Source of the DNA: Carnobacterium viridans
Lineage (GTDB): Bacteria; Bacillota; Bacilli; Lactobacillales; Carnobacteriaceae
Assembly (NCBI RefSeq): GCF_900102725.1
Contig: NZ_FNJW01000008.1
Span: forward strand, 1,178,001 to 1,242,000
DNA length: 64,000 bases
Direction of reading: 5' to 3'
Both the position numbers and the translations under genes were made by a program. Every line of letters starts with the position of its first letter. Positions within the stretch are counted from its first letter, which is position 1. The notes below the pieces were generated by a model. That model was not told where the DNA came from. It saw only the letters and a program-made list of their open reading frames with translations, and did no database searches. Of the stretch, positions 44,579 through 53,924 are shown piece after piece.

Positions 44579-44663
44579 GGTTTGCTGCCGAGTAAACCTA
44601 GGATATACGTATTTTCTACTCCGATAGGCCCTGCAGGAGTAGAAGTTATGTGTATCCTTTTTT
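44579..44663 (+). promoter_or_regulatory. Leader with intrinsic terminator (candidate attenuator or riboswitch)
   Basis: The leader first forms a small hairpin (GGTTT-AAACC, 44579-44600-ish), then a 22-bp stem (44601-44622 with 44636-44657, one mismatch, three G-U pairs) with a 13-base loop. Six T follow at once, and the ribosome site GGGGGAG comes only 8 bases later. This is an intrinsic terminator placed before the gene, so expression must require read-through or an alternative fold. I could not match it to a known riboswitch class. Confidence 0.7.
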
Positions 44664-44683
44664 ATGTTTAGGGGGAGATTATT

Positions 44684-45394
44684 ATTTTTTCACTTATTAG
44701 TTTGACCGTTGTTACTAGTTTTATAGATTCTTTCAACCCATTTGCTATCGCCCAACAATTTACTTTACAAGGTTTGTTAAAAAAGACACATCACATTTGG
44801 TATTATATTGTAACGTTATTTTTAACAAACTATTTAGCTAGTTTCATTTTCTATACCGGTGTATCGATTTTAAATGAACAGTTTTTGACAACCTATTGGA
44901 CAATACTGGCATTCCCAACTGCTGTCTTAGCCTTTATTGCTGGTAATATTCTTATTTGGTATAGTATTCGTTCTTTTTTAATCAATTGGAAAACTAGAAA
45001 GTTTCTTATGGATAAGAGTGATAATGAGACAAAAGAGCTAGAGTTGAAGTTTTCTGAAAAAAAAGTCACTCCAACTTCTTTGATAGGTATTGGTTTTACA
45101 ACTACGGTCATTGAATTTTCAACAGCTGCTCCTTTTATAGCCTATTTGACAGTTGTTCAGCAATTTCAACCGACATTTGGCCAATTATTATTGCTACTAC
45201 TAATCTACAACCTTATTTTTTCTTGGCCGTTATTTGCCTTGTATTTTCTATTTGTCGGTTTTCAAACAACTTTTGAAAAGATATACACACGCATGAACGT
45301 TGTGCTACAAATGGTTTCAGCTTTTTTATTGCCTATTTTATTTTTCATTATTGCGCTTTTATTACTAACATATGCGGTAAATATTATCTTTTAA
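44684..45394 (+). CDS. LysE/GAP-like membrane transporter, probable ATT start
   Basis: The 236-residue protein has about six membrane helices and starts with the pattern SFIDSFNPFAIAQQF, typical of the LysE/GAP (SAP-like) superfamily. A cytoplasmic loop (about residues 100-125) is rich in Lys and Glu. The in-frame reading upstream of TTG 44702 (FSLISLTVVTSFIDSF) is hydrophobic and fits the usual N-terminus, and GGGGGAG at 44671-44677 is spaced six bases from ATT 44684, so ATT is the most likely start. TTG 44702 is an alternative with no close ribosome site. Export of metal, amino acid or other small ion is possible; the substrate is unknown. Confidence 0.65.
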   Translation: MFSLISLTVVTSFIDSFNPFAIAQQFTLQGLLKKTHHIWYYIVTLFLTNYLASFIFYTGVSILNEQFLTTYWTILAFPTAVLAFIAGNILIWYSIRSFLINWKTRKFLMDKSDNETKELELKFSEKKVTPTSLIGIGFTTTVIEFSTAAPFIAYLTVVQQFQPTFGQLLLLLLIYNLIFSWPLFALYFLFVGFQTTFEKIYTRMNVVLQMVSAFLLPILFFIIALLLLTYAVNIIF

Positions 45395-45646
45395 CTAATC
45401 AACTTTAAGATTACTTTTCATTATTTTAGGTATTATGAATTTAATTTATGTTTAACCCTTAGATAAAAATATTTATTGTTAACTATTTCTTCTAATAATT
45501 ATTACTTATATAAATAGATATCGTCTTTGCTAAACCAAGGTGTATATTAAACTATACACATTTCTTATTTTTTTTATTAAAATATATCTTTTCTTTCTAA
45601 GTGCAAAGATATACTTTCTGAACTAATATTTTATATCAACAAATAA
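45395..45646. other. AT-rich intergenic region
   Basis: Between the GAP-like gene and the tagatose operon there is no coding region. GTGTATA at 45540-45546 and TATACAC at 45553-45559 form a small inverted repeat that could be a protein-binding site. Nothing else was recognised. Confidence 0.3.
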
Positions 45647-45707
45647 AAGAAACACTTTCTAATTTTGTTATGATTTTTAGACATAACAATTATAAAAAGT
45701 GTTTCTT
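45647..45707 (-). terminator. Terminator of the tagatose PTS operon
   Basis: A 12-bp outer stem AAGAAACACTTT (45647-45658 with 45696-45707) encloses a second one, TGTTATG-CATAACA. It lies beyond the aldolase gene on the minus strand. Confidence 0.7.
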
Positions 45708-45745
45708 AATTATTTACTTTTAAAATTTTACAGCTTTTTTCCTTA

Positions 45746-46732
45746 TTAATTTGTTACCTTACTTTCCCATGATGTAGCCGTTTCCATCAACACTTCATTT
45801 AATTCTTCAATATTTTTCTTCCCTGTTTCTTGTAACCAATCACGACTTACTTGTTCTCCATTGCTAGCAAAAGGTAATACCCCCTCTTTCCATGTTGCTC
45901 GTCCGCATAAAACTCCATTGAAAGTTGACCCTGCTTCTTTGGCAAATATTAACGTTCTTTGGAATAGTTTTGCACTAACTCCAGCACTTAAGAAAATAAA
46001 TGGCAATTTCGTTGCTTCACTTTGTTCTTTAAAGTATGCAGATGCTTCTTCTTTACTATAAACAGATTTTTCTTCGGTATACCCTTCGACAAAATTCATA
46101 TTAACTGGAACTTCAACTTTCAATACATCCACATTATATTGTACCTTAGAAAATTCTTTCATAGCTTCGATAACTTTATGGGGTTTTAATTTAGCGTATT
46201 CTTCACTTTTTACGTTATCATTTTCTGCATCATATGTGACAATTTCTAAGAAGAAAGGTATATCTTCAGCCACACATTCAGATCCTATTCGCTCCATAAA
46301 AACATGTTTATATTCATTGATCTTTTGATCTTCGTCTACATCATAATATAATAAAAACTTAATCGCATCTGCTCCAACTTTCTTTAGTCGCTTTACAGAC
46401 CATTCTGGTAGTAAGTCTGGCAAACGTCCAGGCTCAGTTGCATCATAACCTGTTTTTTCATAGGCTAATAATAAACCGGCTTCCTTATCACGTACTTTTG
46501 CAGCTGGCAATCCATATTCCGGATCTAGAAGAATAGAGGTTGCAAAAGGAGTTAATTCTTCAGAAACTAGTTTTTTGAAGTGAATAATGCCTTCATCCCC
46601 AATTTCTTTGGTGCTATTGTCAGCGATCATTTTTTTTAAAGATCCACGCTGATCAATAGCTAATGCGCCAATTACTCCATGGTCATTTGATAAACGTTTT
46701 AAAGCTTCTTTTTTGCTTTTTGTTAACTTCAT
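45746..46732 (-). CDS. lacD: Tagatose-1,6-bisphosphate aldolase, first copy
   Basis: The 328-residue class I aldolase splits tagatose-1,6-bisphosphate to dihydroxyacetone phosphate and glyceraldehyde-3-phosphate. [17 protein letters not shown] and [14 protein letters not shown], with a Schiff-base Lys region [15 protein letters not shown], are typical. It is about two thirds identical by eye to the second copy at 51410-52390. Last gene of a four-gene operon with a fructose-type PTS and a 1-phosphofructokinase-like kinase. Confidence 0.92.
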   Translation of the reverse strand: MKLTKSKKEALKRLSNDHGVIGALAIDQRGSLKKMIADNSTKEIGDEGIIHFKKLVSEELTPFATSILLDPEYGLPAAKVRDKEAGLLLAYEKTGYDATEPGRLPDLLPEWSVKRLKKVGADAIKFLLYYDVDEDQKINEYKHVFMERIGSECVAEDIPFFLEIVTYDAENDNVKSEEYAKLKPHKVIEAMKEFSKVQYNVDVLKVEVPVNMNFVEGYTEEKSVYSKEEASAYFKEQSEATKLPFIFLSAGVSAKLFQRTLIFAKEAGSTFNGVLCGRATWKEGVLPFASNGEQVSRDWLQETGKKNIEELNEVLMETATSWESKVTN

Positions 46733-46755
46733 TGTCTCTTTACCCCATTTTCATT

Positions 46756-47208
46756 TTATTTTGTAATATATTTCGTTAATATAGTGTCTATTTCTGAATC
46801 ACTCTTTGCTTCTTTTAGTAAGTTCTTTACTTCTTCTTTCATTAATAATCTTGCCACTTTTGAAAGTAGCTGCAAGTGTGTGCTGCCTTTTTCTTCTTCA
46901 GGAATCAATAATGAAATTACAAAATCTATTTTCTTTCCATCCATAGAATTCCATTCGACACCTTCTGTTAACTTAAAAATAATCAGTGCTGGTGCTTTAA
47001 TTGTATTGCTCTTAGCATGTGGAATAGCAAAGCCATCCATCATTCCTGTTGTACCCTCATCTTCACGATTATTTAAGGCTTCTAACAAAAGATTACTATC
47101 TTCTGCATAACCTCTATCAACTGCTTCACGTGAAATTAAGTTAAAAACATCTTCTTTACTATTTGCAGAAATACCTACTAAAATAGATTTTTGAATATCC
47201 AATCCCAT
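46756..47208 (-). CDS. PTS fructose/mannitol-type EIIA
   Basis: The 150-residue protein carries the phosphate-accepting His in the FAIPHAKS segment and is a stand-alone EIIA of the fructose-mannitol class. ATG 47208 follows GAGGCG; the TTG codon 15 bases earlier overlaps that site. It passes phosphate to the EIIBC protein encoded just upstream. Confidence 0.87.
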   Translation of the reverse strand: MGLDIQKSILVGISANSKEDVFNLISREAVDRGYAEDSNLLLEALNNREDEGTTGMMDGFAIPHAKSNTIKAPALIIFKLTEGVEWNSMDGKKIDFVISLLIPEEEKGSTHLQLLSKVARLLMKEEVKNLLKEAKSDSEIDTILTKYITK

Positions 47209-47228
47209 TCTGTTTCGCCTCAATTCAT

Positions 47229-48659
47229 TTATTTTTTCTTTTCTACTGTTGGTTGTGATTTTTCCATACTATATTTACGAATCATTCCTAAAACAACCCC
47301 GCCGATAATTGATCCTATGAGTATTGCAACTACCCATAGTAAACCATTCGTTACTACTGGTAAAACTAAGAAACCACCATGTGGAGCGGGTACTTGTACT
47401 TTAAACATATACGTTAGGATTGCTGCTATAGAAGAACCTAACATCAAAGTAGGAATTACGCGTAATGGGTCTTTAGCAGCAAATGGAATAGCACCTTCTG
47501 TAATATGTGTTGAACCTAATATAAAGTTAACTAAACCTGAATTACGTTCTTCCTTATCATAGTATTTCCCGAAGAACAATACGGAAAAACCAGTGATTAG
47601 AGGAGGTGCCATGCATGCTGCTGAAACACCAGCCATAAAATATGAATTTCCTTGTGCTAATAACGCAGTACCTGTGACGTATGCAGCTTTATTAATAGGG
47701 CCTCCCATATCAAATGCTGACATACTGCCTACAATCAACCCTAATAAAATTGGGTTAGAATTTTGAAAACCTGCTAAAAAGTCCATCATTCCGACATTAA
47801 CCGCTTCCATTGGTTGGGAAATCGCAACCATTAGCAAACCTGTAACGAATACCCCAATAACTGGATATAAGAAAATTGCTTTTAATCCATCTAGAGATTT
47901 CGGCATTCCTTTTAGTACTCTACTTAATAGCAAAATAGTATATCCTGCTATAAACCCTGATACAATTCCACCTAAAAAACCTGTCCCTCCATTGTTAGCC
48001 ACTAAACCTCCAACAAATCCGACAACCAAACCTGGTCTTTGAGCAATACTTTCAGCAATATAAGCAGAAAGTATTGGTACCATTAAGCCCATAGCCAAAC
48101 CACCAATTTGGTTTAAGGTAGCTGCAAATTCATTGTATTGTGCGTTTGTTGGATCTGCTGAAAAAATCCCCCATAAAAAAGAAATAGCAACAAGAACCCC
48201 ACCACTAACTACGAAAGGTAACATGTGTGAAACACCATTCATTAAATGTCTATAGATCAAACGGCCGATACTTGTTTTGTCATTTTCTCTTTCATTATTT
48301 GAGTTATTGACTTTCTCATTACTTTGACTTGTAACAGTTCTAAGTTTCCCTTTACCATTAATTGCATCTTGAATTAAATTATCAGCATCTTTAATTCCTT
48401 TACTTACTGAAACGTCAATAATTCTTTTCCCTTCAAATCTCTCAGCGTGTACGTCTTTATCTGCAGCAATGATTACTGCATCAGCGTCTTTAATTTCTTG
48501 GGTAGTTAATGTGTTTTCAACTCCTATTTGTCCATGAGTTTCGACCTTAATTTGAACTCCAGCTTTTTTTGCTGCTTGTTCTAGAGCTTCTTGCGCCATG
48601 TAAGTATGAGCAATTCCTGTTGGACAGCCAGTTGCTGCAATGATATTAAATTTTGACAT
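47229..48659 (-). CDS. PTS fructose-type EIIBC
   Basis: The 476-residue protein has an N-terminal EIIB domain with the phospho-cysteine in AATGCPTGIAHTYMAQEAL, a linker of Asn/Ser/Glu (about residues 105-130), then an EIIC domain with about nine membrane helices. It lacks an EIIA domain, which is supplied by the next gene. Family members import fructose or a related ketohexose, giving the 1-phosphate. With a kinase and LacD-type aldolase in the same operon, D-tagatose is the best guess. Confidence 0.88.
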   Translation of the reverse strand: MSKFNIIAATGCPTGIAHTYMAQEALEQAAKKAGVQIKVETHGQIGVENTLTTQEIKDADAVIIAADKDVHAERFEGKRIIDVSVSKGIKDADNLIQDAINGKGKLRTVTSQSNEKVNNSNNERENDKTSIGRLIYRHLMNGVSHMLPFVVSGGVLVAISFLWGIFSADPTNAQYNEFAATLNQIGGLAMGLMVPILSAYIAESIAQRPGLVVGFVGGLVANNGGTGFLGGIVSGFIAGYTILLLSRVLKGMPKSLDGLKAIFLYPVIGVFVTGLLMVAISQPMEAVNVGMMDFLAGFQNSNPILLGLIVGSMSAFDMGGPINKAAYVTGTALLAQGNSYFMAGVSAACMAPPLITGFSVLFFGKYYDKEERNSGLVNFILGSTHITEGAIPFAAKDPLRVIPTLMLGSSIAAILTYMFKVQVPAPHGGFLVLPVVTNGLLWVVAILIGSIIGGVVLGMIRKYSMEKSQPTVEKKK

Positions 48660-48671
48660 AATTATATTCTC

Positions 48672-49601
48672 CTATTCTATAATTAGTTTTTTTACATTCA
48701 TTTGTTTTTTTAATTCTTCAACATCAGAATAATCTGTTAAGCCAGGTGAAAAAGCTGTAGAACTTCCAGCAGCAACTGCTTCTTTAAGAGCTTCTTCTAA
48801 TTTAAGCTCTTTTTTTAATGATCCTATAAATGTTCCTAACAATGTATCTCCTGAACAAGCTGTATTTATAACTTTGCCTTTAGGAGCATTTACATATAAG
48901 CTTTCTTCTTTAGTAAAAAGTAAACATCCCTCTTCACCTAGAGAGAGAAGAACTATCTCAGCACCCATTTCTACTAACTTCTTCCCATAATAACTTAGTT
49001 CTTCATCAGTTAAATTTTCTTTTTCAAACCACTTTGCTAACTCTTCATTATTGGGTTTAATACAATAAGGATTATATTTCAAACTATCTAGCACTACTTT
49101 CGAACTTGTATCAAGAACTAACTTAAATTTATTTTCTTTAGACAGTTTAGCAATTTCTATTATAACCTCGTCAGTTACTCCTCTTGGATTACTTCCAGAA
49201 ACAAATAAAATGTCTTCTTCACTTAATAGGTTAATTTTGTTAAGTAATTCATCAACTTGTTCTAGTTTTATTAAAGGGCCTCTATTGACTAATTTGTACT
49301 CTGTATTTTTTGACTCAACATGAGTAAACACATTTATTCGAGTCGTTCCCTCTACATGAACAAATTCTGTTTTAATTCCCTTTTTTTCTAATTCTTCCTC
49401 AATAAATGTTCCTGTAAATCCTCCGCTAAAACCAAGAGCAACATTTTCAATACCTAACATTTTTAAAACAAATGAAATGTTTACTCCTTTTCCATTTGGT
49501 TGTATATCTTCTTCTGAAGTTCTATTAACTATTAGCGGATCATAATTATTTGTTGATACAAATAAATCTATAGCAGGATTCATCGTGCAAGTGTAAATCA
49601 T
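48672..49601 (-). CDS. 1-Phosphofructokinase-like sugar kinase (possible tagatose-1-phosphate kinase)
   Basis: The 309-residue PfkB-family kinase has GKGVNISFVLKMLG near the N-terminus and NTACSGDTLLGTFIGSL with the catalytic Asp. FruK and LacC belong to this family. Operon membership with fructose-type PTS and LacD, but without lacAB, suggests that it phosphorylates tagatose-1-phosphate (or fructose-1-phosphate) at C6. The substrate is inferred, not seen. Confidence 0.83.
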   Translation of the reverse strand: MIYTCTMNPAIDLFVSTNNYDPLIVNRTSEEDIQPNGKGVNISFVLKMLGIENVALGFSGGFTGTFIEEELEKKGIKTEFVHVEGTTRINVFTHVESKNTEYKLVNRGPLIKLEQVDELLNKINLLSEEDILFVSGSNPRGVTDEVIIEIAKLSKENKFKLVLDTSSKVVLDSLKYNPYCIKPNNEELAKWFEKENLTDEELSYYGKKLVEMGAEIVLLSLGEEGCLLFTKEESLYVNAPKGKVINTACSGDTLLGTFIGSLKKELKLEEALKEAVAAGSSTAFSPGLTDYSDVEELKKQMNVKKLIIE

Positions 49602-49744
49602 CTAATCCCTTCTTTCATTTTTTTCTTATATCCTCTATAATTTAATTATGTCATAAAAAACAATGTAAAGGTTTTCAGCTTTAACTTTATTTATCAAAAT
49701 AGCAAGAAAAGTTTTCCAACTTTTTGAAAGAAGGTGCCCTCTTA

Positions 49745-50521
49745 ATGACCATTTCATATTTACAAAAAAATGAGAATAAAGAAGTCCATTTTAGTAGTTC
49801 AGAGTACTTTTTATTAGAATATATAGAAAAAAATTTAGATGATATGCCAGAAATAACTATAGTTAAATTAAGCGAATTAGCAAATGTTTCAACATCTACT
49901 ATAGTTAGAACTATGAAAAAAATAGGTTATGATGGTTTTACTTCTTTTAAACATCATTTGAAAAATGAACAAGAGTATAATCCAAAGTTTGCCATTATTG
50001 ACCAAGTAGACAAAAAAATTCGTGAAGCTATAATGAAAAATGAACAAGAAGTAACTAGAACCATACAAATGTTAGATAGTGGTACCATTGAAGATGCTAT
50101 TCAAAATATAAAAGCTTCTGATAAAATCACTATTTTTGCACGTGGATTTTCTGAACTTATAGCTAAAGAAATGATGATTAAGTTTCAGCTTATGGGAAAA
50201 TATTGCGAACTTCATGATGATCCGAACATCATAAAAAGTATCAGTAAAAAAATTGATAATAACAGTATTGTTATATTTGTATCATTAAATGGTGAAACAC
50301 CTGAGCTAGTTGAAGCAGCAAATAATTGTAATCAGCATAGTATTAAAACTATTACGTTTACTGCAAATTCACAAAGCTCTCTGGCTAAATTATCTGAAAT
50401 TACTTTCATCGGGTTTAAATCTTCTTTTTCTTATTTTCCTGATTACGAAGTTCGATCCAGACTTCCACTACAAATCATGACTCGGATTTTATTAGATTCG
50501 TACGCAATAAGAACACAATGA
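49745..50521 (+). CDS. RpiR/MurR-family regulator
   Basis: The 258-residue regulator has an N-terminal helix-turn-helix (LSELANVSTSTIVRTMKKIGYDG read in parts) and a C-terminal SIS sugar-phosphate-binding domain (DKITIFARGFSEL). ATG 49745 has AGAAGG upstream. It is divergent from the kinase gene of the tagatose PTS operon and probably regulates it in response to a sugar phosphate. The shared gap has the palindrome-like GAAAAGTTTTCC as a candidate site. Confidence 0.83.
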   Translation: MTISYLQKNENKEVHFSSSEYFLLEYIEKNLDDMPEITIVKLSELANVSTSTIVRTMKKIGYDGFTSFKHHLKNEQEYNPKFAIIDQVDKKIREAIMKNEQEVTRTIQMLDSGTIEDAIQNIKASDKITIFARGFSELIAKEMMIKFQLMGKYCELHDDPNIIKSISKKIDNNSIVIFVSLNGETPELVEAANNCNQHSIKTITFTANSQSSLAKLSEITFIGFKSSFSYFPDYEVRSRLPLQIMTRILLDSYAIRTQ

Positions 50522-50563
50522 CAAAAACTGAAGCTACTACTTCACTTATCATTTAGACAGAAT

Positions 50564-50603
50564 AAAAAATACCACATTGAGAATTATCAATGTGGTATTT
50601 TTT
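50564..50603. terminator. Convergent terminator between rpiR and lac operon
   Basis: A perfect 17-bp stem (50564-50580 with 50587-50603) has A and T runs at its two ends, so it works in both directions. Confidence 0.9.
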
Positions 50604-50661
50604 CGATATCAAATCCTACTATTTTCAGAGTGTTAGACTGCTAAAGGTTAACGCCTATTTC

Positions 50662-51336
50662 TTATGAAATTGTGTTAATCTCAATTAATTCACCTGATAA
50701 GCCTACTTTTATCCCCTGCTCTATTTTATCTTGTCTTGATTCATGAACCATTTGAAACTTATTTGTTTTTATAATTTGATTGTTTTTACTCTTGAAGTTA
50801 GCATCTAAAGATTCATTTGACCCTTTTATTAGAATGACAATCACTTTGAATCCACTCTCAAAAACTTTACAAGGACTATAGTGAAGTGTTGTACCGTACA
50901 TTTCAATTATACTTCCTGCAGGAACATAGAAAGCCTTAGCATCTTCTTGAGCGTTAAAATAACCATTAACTATTTGGTTTCTTTTTCCTAAAATCATAAT
51001 GACATCCGTTAAAATTAAATTAATTTCACTTCCTTGATGAAATTCAAAAGCTGAAAAAGAAGTATTCTGCCCTGAACATTCGCCTGCTTCAATAGGTAAT
51101 CCAGCATAAATATCTGCTTCTATTTCTTTTACAACTTCAAAATTTTCCAAATTAGGATTAGAAGGACTATAACTATTTCCTACTTTTGGGATTTCTATAT
51201 TTTCTTTTGCATAATTTTGAATATCTGCCAAATCATACCCTGTAAGAACATTTCCGAACGCATTAAATTTGGGATCTGTTATATCATATATGTCATATTT
51301 TTTATTTTCCATACGAATTTTATCAATCGTTTCCAT
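50662..51336 (-). CDS. DUF4867-family protein of the lac operon
   Basis: The 224-residue protein is cytoplasmic and beta-rich in its second half, with AFYVPAGSIIEMYGTTLHYSPC resembling a cupin barrel with a bound-metal motif (His, Glu). I recognise the family as DUF4867, often found in galactose/tagatose operons. AAAGGGG precedes ATG 51336. It is the last gene of the lacR-A-B-C-D group. An isomerase or epimerase role for a sugar phosphate is plausible but not proved. Confidence 0.72.
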   Translation of the reverse strand: METIDKIRMENKKYDIYDITDPKFNAFGNVLTGYDLADIQNYAKENIEIPKVGNSYSPSNPNLENFEVVKEIEADIYAGLPIEAGECSGQNTSFSAFEFHQGSEINLILTDVIMILGKRNQIVNGYFNAQEDAKAFYVPAGSIIEMYGTTLHYSPCKVFESGFKVIVILIKGSNESLDANFKSKNNQIIKTNKFQMVHESRQDKIEQGIKVGLSGELIEINTIS

Positions 51337-51409
51337 ACTTCTACCCCTTTAGAAAAATATTTTAAAAGACACAATTAAAGTTAATTGTGTCTTTTAATAT
51401 TTATTGAAT

Positions 51410-52390
51410 TCATTTCACTTTATCAAAATATGAAACAGCTGTCTCATTTAAGACAATATTTAGTTCTTCTATATTTTTTTTACCGACTGTATTCATCCAT
51501 TCTTTACCAGCTTTTTCACCATTTTTAGCAAATACTTCAATTCCATTACTCCATGTTGCACGACCACATAATACTCCATTGAACTGTGAACCGGCTTCAT
51601 GAGCTAGTTTCAAAGTATCTTGGAACATTTTAGCAGAAACTCCAGCACTTAGGAAAATAAATGGCAAATGTGTAGCTTCACTTTGTTCAACAAAATATTT
51701 TTTTGCTTCATCTTTGGTATAAACAACTGTATTACTTGAATTATATCCTTCAACGAATTCCATATTCACTGGTACTTCAACTTTTAATACATCAACTTTA
51801 TATTGTGGTTTAGAAAATTCTTTCATCATGTCGTTTACTTTATGAGGTTTTACTTTAGCATATTCTGCACTTTTAGCATCACTATTAGTTGCATCATATG
51901 AAACCAATTCTAAGAAGAAAAGAATATCCTCTGCAGCACATTCTGATCCAAGACGTTCCATGTAGACATGTTTATAGTCATTAATTTTTTTATCTTCATC
52001 TACATCGTAATACAATAGGAATTTAATTGCATCTGCTCCAGCTTCTTTCAAACGTAGTACAGACCACTCTTCTAATAAGTCAGGTAAGCGTCCAGGTTCC
52101 GTAGCATCATAGCCTGTTTTTTCATATGCAACTAGTAAACCAGTACCATCTGCACGTACCTTAGAAGCTGGCAATCCATATTCTGGATCCAATAGAATAG
52201 AAGTAGCGAATGGTGTTAACTCAGAAGAAATTGCTTTCTTGAATTCGACGATATCTTCTTCATTTGCTGGTTTATTTGCTGCTGAAGCTAACATTTTTTT
52301 TAATGAACCACGTTGGTCAATTGCTAATGCCCCAATTACACCTTTTTCATTTGATAATTTTTTTAAACTTGCTAATTTATTTGGTGTCAT
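51410..52390 (-). CDS. lacD: Tagatose-1,6-bisphosphate aldolase, second copy
   Basis: The 326-residue protein has exactly the length of lactococcal Lac[33 protein letters not shown] and [15 protein letters not shown] are the family marks. ATG 52390 was chosen; an earlier in-frame ATG overlaps the AAAGG site. It follows lacC with a 15-base gap in a complete lacA-B-C-D set. LacD in streptococci can also act in regulation, but nothing here shows it. Confidence 0.93.
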   Translation of the reverse strand: MTPNKLASLKKLSNEKGVIGALAIDQRGSLKKMLASAANKPANEEDIVEFKKAISSELTPFATSILLDPEYGLPASKVRADGTGLLVAYEKTGYDATEPGRLPDLLEEWSVLRLKEAGADAIKFLLYYDVDEDKKINDYKHVYMERLGSECAAEDILFFLELVSYDATNSDAKSAEYAKVKPHKVNDMMKEFSKPQYKVDVLKVEVPVNMEFVEGYNSSNTVVYTKDEAKKYFVEQSEATHLPFIFLSAGVSAKMFQDTLKLAHEAGSQFNGVLCGRATWSNGIEVFAKNGEKAGKEWMNTVGKKNIEELNIVLNETAVSYFDKVK

Positions 52391-52405
52391 AATAGTTCGC
52401 ATCCT

Positions 52406-53353
52406 TTAGTTTATTTTTTTTATAAGTACTTTTTCATAATATTCAGTAAACAAGTTCGTATTAATAAATCCAGTTTGTTTTTCTATCGTATTCAACATAC
52501 CTGTTGCCATACCAGTAGTCATTATTTCTATATCACTTGCTTTTTTTGAAATTGCGCTAGCTAATCCAGCAACTGTCGAATCACCTGATCCTACTGGATT
52601 GACTACATCAATTTTAGGAATCGTCAAACGATAACATTGTGTTCCATGCTTAACCAAAGCTCCATCCGCTCCTAAAGAAACTACAATCCATTCAACACCT
52701 GAAAACAATTGGTTATCAGTTAAAATTTGTTTTAAATGCGTTAAATCCTTTATTGGTTGTTGTATCAATTGAGCAATTTCTTCCTGATTAGGCTTAATCA
52801 AAAAGGGTTTTTTATCGCCAGTTAAGCTTGCTTTTAACGTTTCACCGGAACTATCAAGTAAAACAGGAATACCTTTAGACGAGGATATCTCAATCATTTG
52901 AGCATATAATCGTTTACTTAGCCCTTCAGGTAAACTTCCTGAGATGGTCACAACTGCTATGTTTTCTAATTGTTTTTCAAAATGTACTAAAAACTTAGTT
53001 TCATCGTTACTATTTAAAATCGGTCCTTTTTCTAATATCTCTGTTTGTTGCATGTCATCATGTAAAATTGCAATACAGTTTCGGGATTCTTGGTCGATGG
53101 CCATAAATTCATGCCTTATACCTGTTTCATCTAATTGTTTTTCAATGAATTCCCCAATTGTCCCGCCCAAAACACCAGAAGCAATTACTGGAGAATTTAG
53201 TTGGTGTAGTACTCGAGCAACATTTAACCCTTTTCCTCCAGCAGTTTTAGCAACATCATTCACCCGATTAACTGTATTTAAATGCAGTGTTTTTAATGGA
53301 TAAGAGATATCTACCGATGGATTCATCGTAATTGCTAAAATTGATTTAACCAT
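52406..53353 (-). CDS. lacC: Tagatose-6-phosphate kinase
   Basis: The 315-residue PfkB-family kinase has GGKGLNVARVLHQL at the N-terminus and the catalytic NPVGSGDSTVAGLASA. It is followed by lacD and preceded by lacA and lacB, the standard order of the tagatose-6-phosphate pathway, so the LacC assignment is firm. It converts tagatose-6-phosphate to the 1,6-bisphosphate using ATP. Confidence 0.92.
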   Translation of the reverse strand: MVKSILAITMNPSVDISYPLKTLHLNTVNRVNDVAKTAGGKGLNVARVLHQLNSPVIASGVLGGTIGEFIEKQLDETGIRHEFMAIDQESRNCIAILHDDMQQTEILEKGPILNSNDETKFLVHFEKQLENIAVVTISGSLPEGLSKRLYAQMIEISSSKGIPVLLDSSGETLKASLTGDKKPFLIKPNQEEIAQLIQQPIKDLTHLKQILTDNQLFSGVEWIVVSLGADGALVKHGTQCYRLTIPKIDVVNPVGSGDSTVAGLASAISKKASDIEIMTTGMATGMLNTIEKQTGFINTNLFTEYYEKVLIKKIN

Positions 53354-53371
53354 AAATACAACTCCTTTAAG

Positions 53372-53890
53372 TTAATCGTGGTAATATCCTTCATTCCATA
53401 AATCAAGTTCTTTTTTAAAGAAATCTGGATTGTCATGTTGTTCAGGATTCTTAGGAGCAATTGCATTAATTTTTTCAATCATCTTTTTATTTTCAGGAGT
53501 TTCCTTATATTCAGTATTTAGGAAAACGGAAACGATATCTTCAGCTAAAAACTTCCCAACTGTCGTCCCACCAAATCCAATAACATTAATATCTAATTCT
53601 TCTTTCATGTATCGTGTGATTGCTGCATTGCTAACTAATGCGGCACGAACACCATCGTTTTTATTAGCTGCTACTGTAATTCCAACACCTGTTCCACATA
53701 AAACGATCCCTCTATCGGCTTTTCCGTCACTAACTAGTTCTCCAACTCTCTTGCCAAAGATAGGATAATGCGTACGGCTTGTATCGTAAGCTCCAACGTC
53801 AATAACCTCATGCCCTTGTTCTTTTAAAAAATTAGAAATAGCAATTTTTACATCTGTTACAATATGATCGTTACCGATTGCAATAATCAT
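53372..53890 (-). CDS. lacB: Galactose-6-phosphate isomerase subunit LacB
   Basis: The 172-residue RpiB/LacAB-fold protein has the phosphate loop [13 protein letters not shown] with its active cysteine and [14 protein letters not shown] at the start. The C-terminal [19 protein letters not shown] is typical of LacB. With LacA it turns galactose-6-phosphate into tagatose-6-phosphate. Stop and start of neighbours are within a few tens of bases. Confidence 0.93.
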   Translation of the reverse strand: MIIAIGNDHIVTDVKIAISNFLKEQGHEVIDVGAYDTSRTHYPIFGKRVGELVSDGKADRGIVLCGTGVGITVAANKNDGVRAALVSNAAITRYMKEELDINVIGFGGTTVGKFLAEDIVSVFLNTEYKETPENKKMIEKINAIAPKNPEQHDNPDFFKKELDLWNEGYYHD

Positions 53891-53924
53891 CGTTTAATTC
53901 CTCCTCATTTAATTTAGTCCTTTA

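Noticed and set aside
44557-44684. Manganese (yybP-ykoY), fluoride or NiCo riboswitch
   Set aside because: The conserved loops of those classes were looked for and not found in the leader.
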